Shown: positions 35,515 through 47,863, counted from the stretch's first letter. The stretch is 64,000 nt of DNA from Ailanthus altissimus (GCA_946807835.1 OX327695.1:25774501-25838500), one strand, 5' to 3'. The notes: generated by a model from the sequence alone, not told the origin. Made by a program: numbers and translations.

Positions 35515-36218
35515 CTAAATTATAAAGTATTGACAAGCTAGGAAATTGCTAACTGTGGGCATTTTGGTGATCACATATTCGGAAGAACGAGGATTGTTCT
35601 ACACAATAAGGGGTCATTGTTTCTCTGTCATTCTGTTAATTTGGAACTTGAGTTTACGTGTTGGATTGACTTGGGTGAAATTGAACACTTGGGGTGCCCT
35701 TCAATCATCATGTGTTTGTAAAATGTACATGGAGCCTATCTTTCATCGATTGAATTTCTTTCTTATCGTATGGATTTAACATTTAATTATACATGTTCTT
35801 TTTGCATATAATAGTAGAAGGCACGACCACCAAAATTACAACCATTACTATTTCTCAGCGTCTAGTAGTAGAAGGCTATTGCTAAAGTGAAGTTCATTAA
35901 GCTAATACTCATGATGACTTCGTGAAAACCACAAATCTTGAAATCCGGACGTATTGAGTCTACACGACGAGACTCGTGAAGGAAGTGTTATTTCTAAATC
36001 AAATTGGAAAGCAAACTGAGGCAATAAAATTCTTCATATCTGCTTGCTCAAAGCCGACTAAGTGATTTTAAACCAGGAGAAAAATCTAAAACAGCAAAAA
36101 AAATAACATCAAGACCTAAATAATAGTAGAATTTGATCCCAAAAATGAATTGCTTTATGACTAAATAACGAGTTTTATTTTTTGAATTGTTCCTCTTAAG
36201 TAATGTCCTTTTTGCATC
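35515..36218. other. PERK 3' untranslated region and intergenic spacer
   Basis: The first 300 bases are probably PERK 3' untranslated sequence (mixed composition, T-rich). The remainder up to the copia insertion has no supported frame. Confidence 0.5.
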
Positions 36219-36223
36219 ATTTT
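36219..36223. repeat. Left 5-bp target duplication of the copia element
   Basis: ATTTT directly before the 5' LTR, repeated at 41131-41135 directly after the 3' LTR. Five bases is the normal copia duplication. Confidence 0.8.
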
Positions 36224-36627
36224 TGTTCATGTCTAAAATTTTAGTTTAATGGGTGAAATTATTTTGTGTTTCTTTACTTTAATAATGTGTTTGTAATGAT
36301 GGTGTGAGATGTCTAACTAATGTGTTTGTAATGATAGTATGAGGTATCTAACTAATGTGTTTATAATAATGATGTGAGGTGTTTAACTAATGTGCTTATA
36401 ATGATAGTGTGAGACGTCTACCTAATGTGTTAAGTTATGATGGTGTTAAGTTTATACATCATATGTTAAGTGAAGATGATGTGTTGTGTAAAATCTTTTA
36501 TGTACTATAAATAAAATGATTATGAAAGAGTGATTCATAGTTGTAGAGAAAAATTAAGTATTTTATTTTTCTTTTCCTTATGTATAGTTCAATATTTTAT
36601 AATTGTGTAATTGATTCAAAACTAACA
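36224..36627 (+). repeat. 5' LTR of the copia element
   Basis: Starts TGTTCATGTC and ends CTAACA, 404 bases. It aligns with the 3' LTR (40843-41130) but is 116 bases longer, mainly because a 35-base unit of the form TAATGTGTTTGTAATGATGG- plus TGTGAGATGTCTAAC is present about four times (about 36284-36425) against one in the 3' LTR. It is followed at 36629-36640 by TGGTATCAAAGC, a primer-binding site for initiator tRNA-Met (usual form TGGTATCAGAGC). Confidence 0.92.
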
Positions 36628-36735
36628 TTGGTATCAAAGCATTGTTCTTATGGGTTGTGAGTTTTAAGTAAATATATATATATATTGAAAATTTAAACAC
36701 TTGTAAGTAAGTGATTAAACACTTAGAGTGATTAA

Positions 36736-39700
36736 ATGACTTCAGGAAGCAATATTGCTTCTACTATTCCTCAATTTTTTGGGAAAAATTATCAAATATG
36801 AAATTTTAAAATGAAGTCAAATTTGAAGTCTTTGAATTTATGGAAGATTATTGATCAAGATAAGCAAGTTTCAGCATTAAGAACTAATCCCACAATAGCT
36901 CAAATGAAGCAACATGAGGAGGAGAAGTTGAAGGGGGATAAAGTTGTTACTTGTTTGCACTCAGCCTTAGCAGATAATGTTTTTACAAGCATCATGCATC
37001 TTAAAACTGCCAAAGAGATATGGGATGAGTTAAAAAAATTACATGAGAGCAGTGAAAGAGTAAGGTCTGTCAAATTGTTGAACTTAAAAGAGAGTTTGAA
37101 ATGTTAAAAATGAAGAAAAATAAATCTGTCAAATATTATTCTTCAAAGTTACAAGCATTTGTGAACCAGATGAGGTTCTATGGTGAGGCTGTGTAAGATT
37201 ATAAAGTAGTGGAGAAAATGTTGATTAGCTTGCCTGAAAAATTTGAAGCCAAAATTTTTGCCATTGATGAGTCATGTGACATCAAAAAATTGACTATTTC
37301 TGATATGATCAGTAAATTGCAAGCTTAAGAACAAAGAATTTTCATAAAAATGGATGATGTGGCCAAAGGTGCATTTCAAGTAAGACACAAAGGGAAGCAA
37401 CCTTTCCAGAGGGATAAAAAAAGGTAGAATTATAAAAAAAGAGGTGGTGATCAAAAAGAAAAAGGTAAGATGAAGAAAAAGGTAAGATGAAGAAAAAGGT
37501 AAGATGGATGGGAATTCAATTGAATTTACAGTAAATGACAAGTTTCCTCCTTGTTCAACCTGTAAAAAAACAAACCATATGTCAAAAAAATTGCTGGTAT
37601 AAAGGGAAGTTACAAATGCAATGTAATTATTGCAAGAAGTGGGGACATAGAGAGAAGTTTTGCAGATCCAAGCAAAACCAATCTCAACCACAACCTGCAC
37701 AACATGCCAACTTCATTGATGAGCAACCCTAAGCTGAAGATCACTTATTCATGGTTACTCAAGCTTATTATTCTGCTTCAAAAGATGTATGGTACGTGGA
37801 TAGTGGTTACCACATGGAGAAAGACTCAAATTTGTTCACTTTTTTAGACATGACTGACAAAACCAAAGTCAAGCTTGAAAATGGAGAAATGGTTCAGGCT
37901 ACAAGAAGAGGTACGGTCTCTGTTTACACTAGCAAAAATCCAAAATTCATTCATGATGTGCTGTTAATTACTGATTTGGATCAAAATTTGCACAGTGTTG
38001 TACAATTATTAAAAATAGGATATTCACTTTCATTTAAAAATAATTGCTACACTATGTTGGATTCAAATGATTCTGAAGTTGTTAAAGTTGAATTGTGTGA
38101 TAATAGTTTTTCAATATGTTGAAATCAAGTGAATTACTCAGCATTTATTTCCAGACATGATGATTTTATATTATGGCACAAAAGATATGGTCATTTCAAC
38201 ATAAATGCATTGAAGTATTTGCAATCCCATGATATGGTTAGAGACATGCCTGCAGTCAATTGTATTGATGATTTATATGATGTCTGTCAATTGGAAAAAA
38301 TGCATAAAAAGTCTTTCTCATCAAATTATATTACAAGGGCAAAGAACAAATTTATATGATGTCTGTCAATTGGAAAAAATGCATAAAAAGTCTTTCTCAT
38401 CAAATTATATTACAAGGGCAAAGAACAAATTGAAGCTTGTTCACACTGATTTGTGTGGCCCTATGAGTGTTCCCTCTCTAAATCAAAATAAATTTTTTAT
38501 CTTGTTTATTGATGATTTGACTAAAATGACATGGGTGTATTTTTTTATCAAGTAAAGCTCAAACTTATAATGTTTTAAAAAGTTTAGAGCTATGGTAGAG
38601 TCTAAAAGTGGCTGCAAGATTAAGATGTTGAGATTAGATAATTGAAAGGAATACACTTCGAATGAATTTAATGTATTTTGTGAACATATGGGAATTACTC
38701 ATCGATTGACTATTAGCTATACCTCTGAGCAAAATAGAGTTTCAAAGAGAAAGAATAGAACAGTTATGGAGATGGCAAGATGTTTGATTGTAGAGAAGAA
38801 GTTACCAAAAAGCTTCTGAGCTGAAGCTGTCTATACAGCAGTGTATCTTTTGAATATGCTACCAACTAAAGCTGTTCAAGGGAAAACATCAATTGAGGCT
38901 TGGTCAGGAATAAAGCCTACTGTCAAATACTTAAAGACTTTTGAATTAATTTGCTATACTCACATTGCAGATGTCAAGAGATCCAAATTGGATGACAAAG
39001 TTAAGATGGGAATTTTCTTGAGCTATGCATCAAGATCTAAGAGTTACAGAGTATACAACATAAAATCAAAGAAGATTGAGATTAGCAGAGATATTCAAGT
39101 TAATGAGGTTGCATATTGGGATTAGAAAAATAATCAAGTTCAAAGAAATGTAAAGCCAGCACAATTGACAACTATTCCTACTGCAACTAATAACAAAAAT
39201 TAAGTTGCAAATGATATTGAAGATCAAGAAGATGAATCTGACTCTCCAGTATTAAAGACTAAGTCATTGGCTGAAATTTATGAAAAATGCAGCTTTACTG
39301 TGAATGAGCCTTTTTTCTTTGAAAAAGCTTCGATGCTGACAGAATAAAATGATGCAATAAATGAGGAGCTAACTATGATCAACAAAAATGGCACCTGAGA
39401 ACTCACTTCAAGGCCTAAAGACAGATATGTGATTGGTGTCAAATGGGTTTATCGGACAAAATTAAACCCTGATGGCCCCATTCACAAACATAAAGCCAGA
39501 CTTGTTGTGAAATGATATTCTCAAATGGCTGGAGTTGATTATGGTGATACATTTGCCTCAGTTGCTAAGCATGAAATTATTAGATTATTTGTTGCTCTAT
39601 CAGCTCAATATGGATGGAAGATCTTTCATTTGGATGTCAAATCAACTTTTTTAAATGGGTTTCTACAAGAAGAAATTTATGTTGAGCAGCTTAATGGTTT

Positions 39701-40848
39701 TATTGTTGCAGGTCATGAAGATAAAATTTATAGGCTTCATTAAAGCCTTGTATGGGCTGAAACAAGCTCCAAAAGTCTGGTATAATAGAATTGATGCACA
39801 CTTTCTCCAAAGTAATTTCAAAGGGAGCCAAAATGAGCTTACTCTTTATGTAAAAACTTGTGGCAATAGAAAGAAGCTTATTGTTTCACTTTATGTAAAT
39901 GATTTGTTAGTTATTGTTGATGATATTCATGAAATTAACAAATTCAAGAAGAGTATGTTACAGGTTTTTAAAATGACAGATCTCGAAGAGATGAGGTGTT
40001 TCTTGAGGATGAAAGTGCAACAGTCCAGTGATGGAATCTTTCTCTCACAGAGAAAGTATGCAAAGGATATGCTGAAAAAATTCAAATTGAAGAGTTGTAA
40101 TCTTGTTTCAACTCCACTTGCTATAAATGAAAAGCTCTCTAAGTTTGATGGTGATGCAAAGGCAAATGTAACACAGTACATAAGTTTAGTTGGCAGCCTT
40201 CTTTACTTGACTATAACCAGACCAGATTTAATGTTCTCAGCTAGCCTACTTTCAAGGTTTATACATTCACCAAACCTAACTTTTAGTATTGCTAAAAGAA
40301 TCTTGAGGTATCTGAAAGGTACTTTAGACCTTGACATTTGGTATTACAGAAGTGATGAAAAACTTAAAGATTTTGTTGACAATGATTCGACAGAATCCAT
40401 AGACGATTCTAAGAGCACATCTAGGCATGTTTTTTCACTTGGCAGTGGAGTATTTTCATGGAACTCCAAAAAACAAGATGTAATTGCTCAATCATTAGCT
40501 GAAGCTGAATATATTACAGCGGCGGCAGCTTCAATTCAAGTTATATGAATTATAAAGGTTCTAATAAATTTGAATTATGTGCAAGAGGAACCTACTATGT
40601 TATGATATGACAAAAATTTAACTATTTCAATTGCCAAAAATCCTGTTCAGCATGGGAGAGCAAAACATATAAATGCCAAATTTTATGCCATAAGAGAAAT
40701 TAAAAAGAATGAAAATGTTCAATTAATGCATTGCAAGTTTAAAGAGCAATTGGCTAATAAACTCACTAAGACACTTTCTTGTGGCAAGTTTAATGTGATA
40801 AGAAGTACACTAAGAGTCTTTAAGAAAAGTTTCAAGGAAGAGTGTTAA
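36736..40848 (+). pseudogene. Copia gag-pol polyprotein, multiply broken
   Basis: Gag begins at 36736 (MTSGSN) and continues with shifts and stops to about 37430. A CX2CX4HX4C knuckle (CNYCKKWGHREKFC) lies near 37622. The protease motif WYVDSG is near 37790. The integrase zinc region and core lie at 38129-39125, with RSKSYRVYN near its end. Reverse transcriptase is at about 39340-40190, including FHLDVKSTFLNG and ALYGLKQAPKVWY. RNase H runs to about 40800, with SIDDSKSTS and AEAEYI. The catalytic pair normally YVDD reads YVND (39892-39903). Stops occur in gag, integrase and RT, often in place of Trp or Gln, and a 79-bp duplication shifts the integrase frame. Not capable of producing a working polyprotein. 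Confidence 0.93.
38272..38429 (+). repeat. Perfect 79-bp tandem duplication in integrase
   Basis: Bases 38272-38350 recur without change at 38351-38429. Because 79 is not a multiple of three it shifts the frame inside the integrase zinc region. Perfect identity suggests it is much younger than the stop codons around it. Confidence 0.95.
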
Positions 40849-41130
40849 TGTGTGAAACTTTTTAGTTTAATGGATGAAATTATTTTGAATTTCTTTATTT
40901 TAATAATGTATTTGTAATGATAATGTAAAGTGTCTAACTAATGTACTTAATTATGATAGTGTTAAGTATATACATCATATGTTAAGTGAAGATGGTGTGT
41001 TGTGTGAAATTTTTTATTTATTATAAATAGAATAATTATGAAAGAGTAATTCATAATTATAAAAAAAATTAAGTGTTTTATTTTTCTCTTTCTAATATTT
41101 TATAATTGTATAATTAATTTAAAACCAACA
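40843..41130 (+). repeat. 3' LTR of the copia element
   Basis: Starts TGTTAATGTG and ends CCAACA, 288 bases, followed by target duplication ATTTT (41131-41135). It differs from the 5' LTR by many substitutions and by lacking three of the 35-base repeat units. Confidence 0.92.
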
Positions 41131-41135
41131 ATTTT

Positions 41136-42600
41136 AATGGAGTACGTCTCGTTCAAGTCAATATTGAACGTATTTGTATTTGTTTGTTTGATGTTCATGA
41201 AAGTTATCGATTCCTTCTTAGCCTTTTTTCGTGCAACTACTTTTCATATTTTTTTTCCTTTTTAATTAAAAAAAAAAATCGTGCCCTCAACGTTAAAATG
41301 TTCATGAAAACTTGTTCAAGTGAATAAAGTTACATGACAAATGTCACATTTTTTTTATTGTTTATCATATTTATTACTTATTTTTTCTTATTATTCTATT
41401 ACTCCGTTGTTGTGAGAAAGATTCTCTTAAATTTTTTTTTATAATTTTTTTTATGTGATAAATAAGATTTAAAATTAAAAAATAATTTAAGTATTATATT
41501 AAACATAAAAATATATGACTTTTAATAGTTTAATATTAGATTAAGTGTTAAATAATATTATTATATTCATAGTTAATGTTTTTATTACTTTTGAAATTAA
41601 TCTATTCATAAATTTGTAATATTTTATTTATTTAAATTTATTTTTAATTATATATATTTTTAAGTATTTAGATTTTTAAAAAGTAGTTAAGTTGTAAGTC
41701 CTAATAAATTATATCCTTGTAGATTCTTTCAGAAAAATTACTAAAATATTAAAAGTCAAAATTAAACTATATTTATTAAAATATTAAAATTAAAGTGCAC
41801 TAGAATACATGAATACTAAAAGCCAAAATACACAATTATAAAATTATAATATAATTATGTAAAAAGATTAATTTTCCCTTAAAAAGTGTATTTTCTCTTA
41901 CAATAAAAGCAATGGGGTAATATAAAAAAAAAATTAAGAGGATAAATAATAAATATGAAAACAACAAAGAAAAAATAGCAATTTTCCAATAGCATTTAGT
42001 GAACCATCATAAATCTTATTTTGAAGATGAACTTTTTATCAGCTAAAATTTATGGGTTGCACTACTAAAAATTTGATTTTGAAATAGTTTTCAGAAATTT
42101 TAATGTGTTATTATTGTTTATACCTAACTAAAAATGTGTGTTAAACTCTTTGTTTGGAAAGCAAGACATGAGTAGCTTCCTACGACGGTGAATTTTTACC
42201 GTCACTATAATCCATGCTTTATGGTTTTGTCACACACCTCGGGCTATTTAGAATGGTAATGATCTAGACTTGCATGCACTCATCGGTTGGGATTTTTTAT
42301 TTCATGTATGCACACCTTTTAGAATGAAGATCCGGAGTTGGTGATGGTTTTGTTGTGGAAGATGTAGTACTCTCGTAACTAATACATTCATAGGTGAGCA
42401 GTGATTGAAGTTGATACCATATTTGCATGGTTGCCGGATTTTTTTGGCAGAATGCAAGCGGCATCAATAGCACAACACGGTGTGTTTCTTCAGTATCAGT
42501 TGTATCCTGGCCTACGCCTACGTTGCGCACTTTCAAGTTGAACACTGAAGCAGCATTCAATAACACACTATGAACATGAACATTCAATAACACACAAGAT
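41136..42600. other. Intergenic, nothing firmly recognised
   Basis: AT-rich to about 42050. The segment 42150-42600 is more mixed and holds a minus-strand open frame (42593-42297, 98 codons) that I do not recognise; it may be a gene fragment. Confidence 0.45.
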
Positions 42601-42639
42601 ATAGATAGTGTTGTTGTTTTCTCAAGGATTAGTCAACTA

Positions 42640-43010
42640 CCATATCAAATGTCTGTTTCGCTTGTGAAAGCATTGGTGATTTACCACGGTTTGATGCAGG
42701 CTATGACTCTTGATTTTGAGAAGATTAAGCTTGAATTCGATGTTGCTATGGTGGTTAATGATATTTTCTCTAAGGTATATTCAAGCTGAGAACTATGACT
42801 TATTCCTCAAAAGCTTTCCTATTGTCTTAGTTATTTTCAATATTGTAAAGTCCTTTTTATTCTACAAGCTATTAATATAGTAGCTCATACTCTTAGCCAA
42901 GTTTTCTCTTAAGTATTCATTTGATATTACGTGGATCGACTTGGTCCCTCATAATGCACAATAAGTTCTTATAGAGGATTCAATTCCTCCTTCTTCTAAT
43001 TAATATACAA
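42640..43010 (+). pseudogene. RNase H-like (RVT_3) fragment from a non-LTR retroelement
   Basis: With stops and shifts, the + strand reads through MQAMTLDFEKIKLEFDVAMV, then YCKVLF--QAINIVAHTLSQ and WIDLVPH. This follows the order of the plant LINE-associated RNase H domain (a Glu/Asp segment, then a segment with AN-VAHTLA, then W-D--P). It is a short decayed remnant; no reverse transcriptase was found beside it. Confidence 0.55.
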
Positions 43011-43750
43011 GTACTCTTTTATCTCCAAAAAAAAAATGTGTGTAAAAAAAATTGTACCTAAACTCAACATCATAATCTTTTGGCCTATTCTTACCCATAA
43101 ACACAATAACTTTTAAATATTTTAAAATATATGTAAAGAATATTAAGAATAGACATGTAAAGTGGTTCAAGTCACCCAACTATGCTCTACTCAACATAAT
43201 ATTGTAATAAGATCGAACACTTGTCATTAACTTAAAAAATTATCTTATTAAGTAATATTATCTATACACTTATATATATTTAAAATCAACTCAATTTTTA
43301 TTTGATATAGAATGTAAACTGGGTTGGCATAGCACGCTACAATTAAATGTAGTAAATGACGACATAATTATTCAATACATTTTAAATAAATATAAATAAA
43401 GGTAAATTGACAATATTAATAAACTGATTTATCTATTTATTAATTGTGTTGAATTTATTTTAAGCTTTACGATTTACAAATTTATTTAAGACATATTACT
43501 ATTTAACTTACTCTTCACTTTTGTATTTTAATAATTTTTTTTTTAACTTTTTCATTTTAAATTTCAAAAAGTAAAATCATCATTTTTATTTTAATAATTT
43601 TGTCTCTATTCACTCCTGATACCACTAGAATTTCTTTTTTTTAATAATTTCAATAATTTCACTCCACCTCTTCTCCATAGTCCACATGTATCATTCTTCC
43701 TCTTGGGTTTCAAGCCACTAAGTGCATACACCATACAACCTGTGCACAAC

Positions 43751-44188
43751 ATGGCTGCTGCTCATATCGAGTCTATACAATGCTTCAGTCGCATGAAGAT
43801 GATTGTAGTCGTCACCTACTGCAAGCACGGCCATGGCTTGATCAAGATCAACACCTGCCCAATCGAGATGGTGGAGCCAGAGATCCTGCAATTCAAGGCC
43901 TATGAGCCGATCCTCTTGCTCGAACGACATCGTTTTGCCAAAGTTGACATAAGGATCCTCGTGAAGGGCAAATGGCACACCTCTCATATCTACGATATCC
44001 GACAGAGCATCGCCAAAGCTCTTGTGGCATTTTACCATTAGTATATTGACGAGCAGAGCATGAAGGAGATTAAGGATATTTTGGTCAAATATGAAGGGAT
44101 TTTGCTTGTGGCTAATCCTAGACGTTGTGAACCCAATAACTTCGGAGGTCGTGGTACTAGGGCTAGGTTCCAAAAATCTTACCGTTGA
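43751..44188 (+). pseudogene. RPS16: 40S ribosomal protein uS9 (RPS16) pseudogene
   Basis: An uninterrupted 146-codon frame, start and stop in place, closely matches plant cytosolic uS9: [12 protein letters not shown] near the N-terminus, [25 protein letters not shown] and the conserved C-terminus ARFQKSYR. One in-frame TAG at codon 97 (44039-44041) interrupts it just after ALVAFYH, where a Lys or similar residue is expected. Several conserved positions are changed, for example [13 protein letters not shown]. uS9 lies at the small-subunit decoding centre through its C-terminal tail. The lack of introns and isolated position suggest a retrocopy, but I see no clear poly-A tail or flanking duplication. 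The rest of the frame is intact, so it is fairly young or was recently lost. Confidence 0.9.
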
Positions 44189-44689
44189 AGAAACAGAGAG
44201 TCAAGAGGTTTATGTTGCTTTTGGATTTTGTTAAAAGGATTAAAATGTTTAGAATTGTGACTAGTTGTTATTGCTAGTTGTTAAGGTTATGGTGCTCTTG
44301 AGATTTTTTTATGGATTTTTATTTTGCTTTTAATTAAGAAGTAACTTTCGTTTATTTGATGACGAATGATCATATGTATTTGCTTATGCAACAGTAATAC
44401 TTAAATGTGTTTAATTGTAATTTAAACATGTTAAACAAATATTTATCGTAATTTAAATATGTTTAATCATATTAAATAAGTCAAATATTTAATTTAAATA
44501 AATTAAATTTGATGTTATTATTCATTTAAACGAATATAATCGTATGCAATCATATAAATAAATTGAATTCGATTTATTTATTTAAATATATCTAATCATG
44601 TCATACTGTATAATTCACATATTAAACAAATCGAATATATGTTTAAGTGTTTGATTCATTTACGTTAATAAATCGTATATGAATATGAT

Positions 44690-44890
44690 AAAAATTTGTT
44701 AATATCTTAAATTAACACGATACAAATACAATTTGTTTATACGAATTACTACCTTTAATTACAATATTAAGTCTAGTCAACACGACCCACTAAGTGTATT
44801 AGTTCTAACTTTTTAAACCCATCGTGTCATGTTGGCCCAAGCACGTGGACCCATCATGGGCTAAGCCTATCAAAATTGGCATGATCTATT
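44690..44890. repeat. Dispersed repeat with CGACCC/GGCCCA words
   Basis: A short GC-richer segment with CAACACGACCCACTAAGTGT and CATCGTGTCATGTTGGCCCA. It shares vocabulary with 47480-47760 (ACGACACGGCCCAC). Such segments are typical of hAT-type MITEs in plants. No ends were found. Confidence 0.35.
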
Positions 44891-44929
44891 ACAATAAATA
44901 CTCATATTTTTCAAGATCTCATGGCAAAA

Positions 44930-46080
44930 AAATTATTTAACCAAAAATAATGTGTTTATTTAAATTGCTCAAACTTTAATATTTGTATAGATAAAATACG
45001 ATTAAATAAATAAATAATTTTTTAAAAAGTTTTAATAAGTATTATAAGTTTCATTCTATTAATTATTACATTTTTTCATAAGCAATTATAATTATAAGTA
45101 CAAATATTGTAATGGTATTTCTTACAGATAATTACCATTAAACATTTATTTGTAATTATAATTATAATTCTTATTAATTTACAATTACATTTAGAATTAT
45201 ATTTTAATATAAAATTATAATTATAATAATTAATTTCTTAGTTGTAATTTCAATTATAAATCTAATTATAATAAATTTTCAATCATAATTAGAATCAAAA
45301 TTACGATAATGTCATATACTACTAAATAAATTCTAGTTACTATTACTTGGTATTGCAAATGTAATAGTAATTGTAATTATTGCAATTCCAACTGTAACAA
45401 AATTACATCATAATATTGTAATGTAATTATAATTATAATATCATAACGATAATTAAAATTAGAATTAGAATTATATTGCAATTAAAATTTTATCATAAAT
45501 TAAAATTGCATATACTGTAGTTGTGATTATATCTTTAACATAATTGTATTATAATTACAATTATAATTCTAAAATGTGATTATAACTGCAATTATTTTTT
45601 AATTATAATTGTAATTGCAACTAGAATTAGAATTACAATAATAGCTATTGCAATTAAAATTGCATTTGTAATTAATTATAATTACAACTATAGAAATTAC
45701 AACCGCTATTATTTACAATTACACATAATTATATTAGAATTAGAATTATTATTTTATAATACTAATAATGTAGAAAGTGAATTGCTATTAATTATAACTA
45801 AATATAGCTAAATTAAAATTAAAATTATAATTGTAATTGTAATTATCGTAATTGCAAATGTAACTATAAATGTAATTATAATTGCAATCATACTTGTAAT
45901 TATGATTGTAAATGTAATAAAATTATAATTACAAATATAATAATAGCAATTACAATTATAATGGTAAAGATAAATTACAATTACAAATATTGTAATTGAA
46001 TTTGTTGTTGTCTTTATTGCGATTATAATTTTAACTGTAATTATAAATTTTTGACATTTATATGTAATATAATTTTATAT
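44930..46080. repeat. Degenerate A/T array of TAATTA/TTACAAT words
   Basis: For more than 1 kb the sequence is built almost wholly from short words such as AATTATAATTACAATTGTAA, with little else and no sustained period. About half of it can pair with its own neighbours. There is no open frame. It looks like an old microsatellite that has drifted, or a matrix-attachment-like stretch. Confidence 0.8.
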
Positions 46081-46335
46081 TAAAAAATATATATTTATCT
46101 AAACTATAAATGTAATTAAATTTTTAAATGAATTATTTGGAATAATGTTTCAGTTTAAATCTTTGAGAAATAATTATTATTGATTACGAAATTTGTTGAT
46201 ACTTTGTAAAAATTTTAATAAAATAATCAATTATTTAATTAATACTTGATATTTATATATATATTGAAAGTTGTAAATATTTGACATGCATTTAAGATGA
46301 TTGAATAGTTAAGTAATTTGCTTTTGGGTACGGGG

Positions 46336-47345
46336 ATTTTTTTTTTTTTTGAAAATTTTAGTATCATTAATTGAAAACTAATATATTATAGAGTTTACTG
46401 CTTTTCAAGTAAAGAATTATCAAAATAATACAAATTATATTAATTGAAAAACGTTTGGACTTAAGCCTCTTTCTAAGAAGAAAAATAATTAGATTTCGAT
46501 AATGAAGCCAACCCTAAAAAGGCATATCAACCGTCTTAACGAAGGACCAACAATCCTTTTATTGAGGGACCAAACTACCCCTATCAAGGGACGAAATCTC
46601 CTCATGCAAGAGGTATTTAATCTCACCAAGGAAAAATCTGCCCACGTAGAAAACTTATTATACTAAATACTACCCTCACGGAAATGAGATTACAAAATTA
46701 GCCCAACACTAAAACACAACACAAAGAATACCACCAAACCCTAACACAACCATCTAACACCAAACACAATAACAATAGCCGCCGCAGTATTTTCGAAAAA
46801 TGTCGTCGACGGCGAAGTTATGCAGTGTAAGAACGGTGAATAGCGTTAGGAAAAACGCCAGAGTTGATTTTACTTGGATAGCAGTGTGGCTGATTAGGGG
46901 CCACGAGAGAGTTATAGTTCACAGGAGGAGGCCATCTGTAACTGCGGCGAGCTGGAGCTCGGGGTGCAAAGATGCTCGGCCATCGGAGCTTGTAGTGGTG
47001 GTGGCGGATTATAAAGACTGATCGAGGAAGAAGGCCGGTGGCAACATCCGAAAAAAGATAGTGGAATGATCGCAGCTCATCAGGTGTCGGCGATGTAAGG
47101 CGTCAGGCGGACGGACAGCCTACCCTAAGCAACAGATCTGCTGTTATTTGGTTGACCGGACCCATTTCCAATGAGAAGCCTTAACGCAAAAAAAACAAAA
47201 CGATCCCAAGAGAAATAGAAAAAAAAAACAGCAAAAACAGCAGAAGAAAACTAAAATAAAACAAAGAAGAGACCGGGGAAATGGAGGAGAAACCACCGAA
47301 TAGGGGGCTCTCCGACAGAGGTTGGCTTTGAGAGGAGAGCGTTTT
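46336..47345 (-). mobile_element. Non-LTR retroposon remnant, internally deleted
   Basis: Read on the minus strand, a GC-containing leader (about 47345-46800) with AGCCAACCTCTGTCGGAGAG and a CCTCCATTTCCCC run passes directly into a 3'-region-like segment (GGTCCCTCAATAAAAGGATT at 46560, GCCTTTTTAGGGTTGGCTTC at 46520) and ends in a poly-A run (poly-T at 46337-46350 on +). This is the layout of a LINE or of a non-autonomous derivative lacking ORF1 and ORF2. The plus-strand frame at 46800-47021 is probably chance. No clear flanking duplication was found. Confidence 0.45.
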
Positions 47346-47863
47346 TTCTAGCGTTTTTGTTGCAACTTTAAAATCTGTCCTCTGTTTGGATACGACGAAT
47401 TAAACACGTTGAATTTGCAATTCATAAACTTATGTTAATGAAATAAAAATAATAATAAAAATAATTTGAATAATAAAAAGTGAATAGTATTTTGACAGGT
47501 CAACAGACGGTCCATTTATCGGTCCATAAGCACGGTCATGAGACGCACAGTCTTAGATATGATACACCCAATACAACCTGTACTAGGCCTCGTTTTTTTA
47601 CTCTCATACTTAACCTGGCACGACACGAACAGTATTTATGCTTGTATCGGCCCAAGTCAAAAGCAGCGCTGGGCATGTACGACACGGCCCACTTTTCACT
47701 TATCTAAACAGCAATGTTAACAGGATGACCCACTTTACACGTATCCAACAAGCAATGTTACTAAAGTCCCTAAAATCAAACACTAACACGACAGCGTTTC
47801 AACATTTCTTTAATGAAAATTGAATAGAGCACTACTAACTCAGTTACTCTTACCAAGTCTGCC

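Larger units (their letters stand above)
36224..41130 (+). mobile_element. Full-length Ty1/copia retrotransposon, inactive
   Basis: A 4.9-kb element with two LTRs, a 5-bp target duplication (ATTTT), a tRNA-Met primer-binding site (36629) and a short purine tract AAGGAAGAG just before the 3' LTR. The internal order is gag, zinc knuckle, protease, integrase, reverse transcriptase, RNase H, which is the copia (Pseudoviridae-type) order with integrase before reverse transcriptase. Many stops and frameshifts disable it. The element lies in the same orientation as PERK, 0.7 kb downstream of its stop. Confidence 0.95.

Noticed and set aside
42297..42593. 98-codon minus-strand frame reported as a gene
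   Set aside because: No similarity I can name, no flanking exons and no start context. Noted only as a possible fragment.
43718..44173. Minus-strand ORF of 151 codons opposite the uS9 pseudogene
   Set aside because: The + strand clearly matches uS9 across its whole length; the minus frame resembles nothing.
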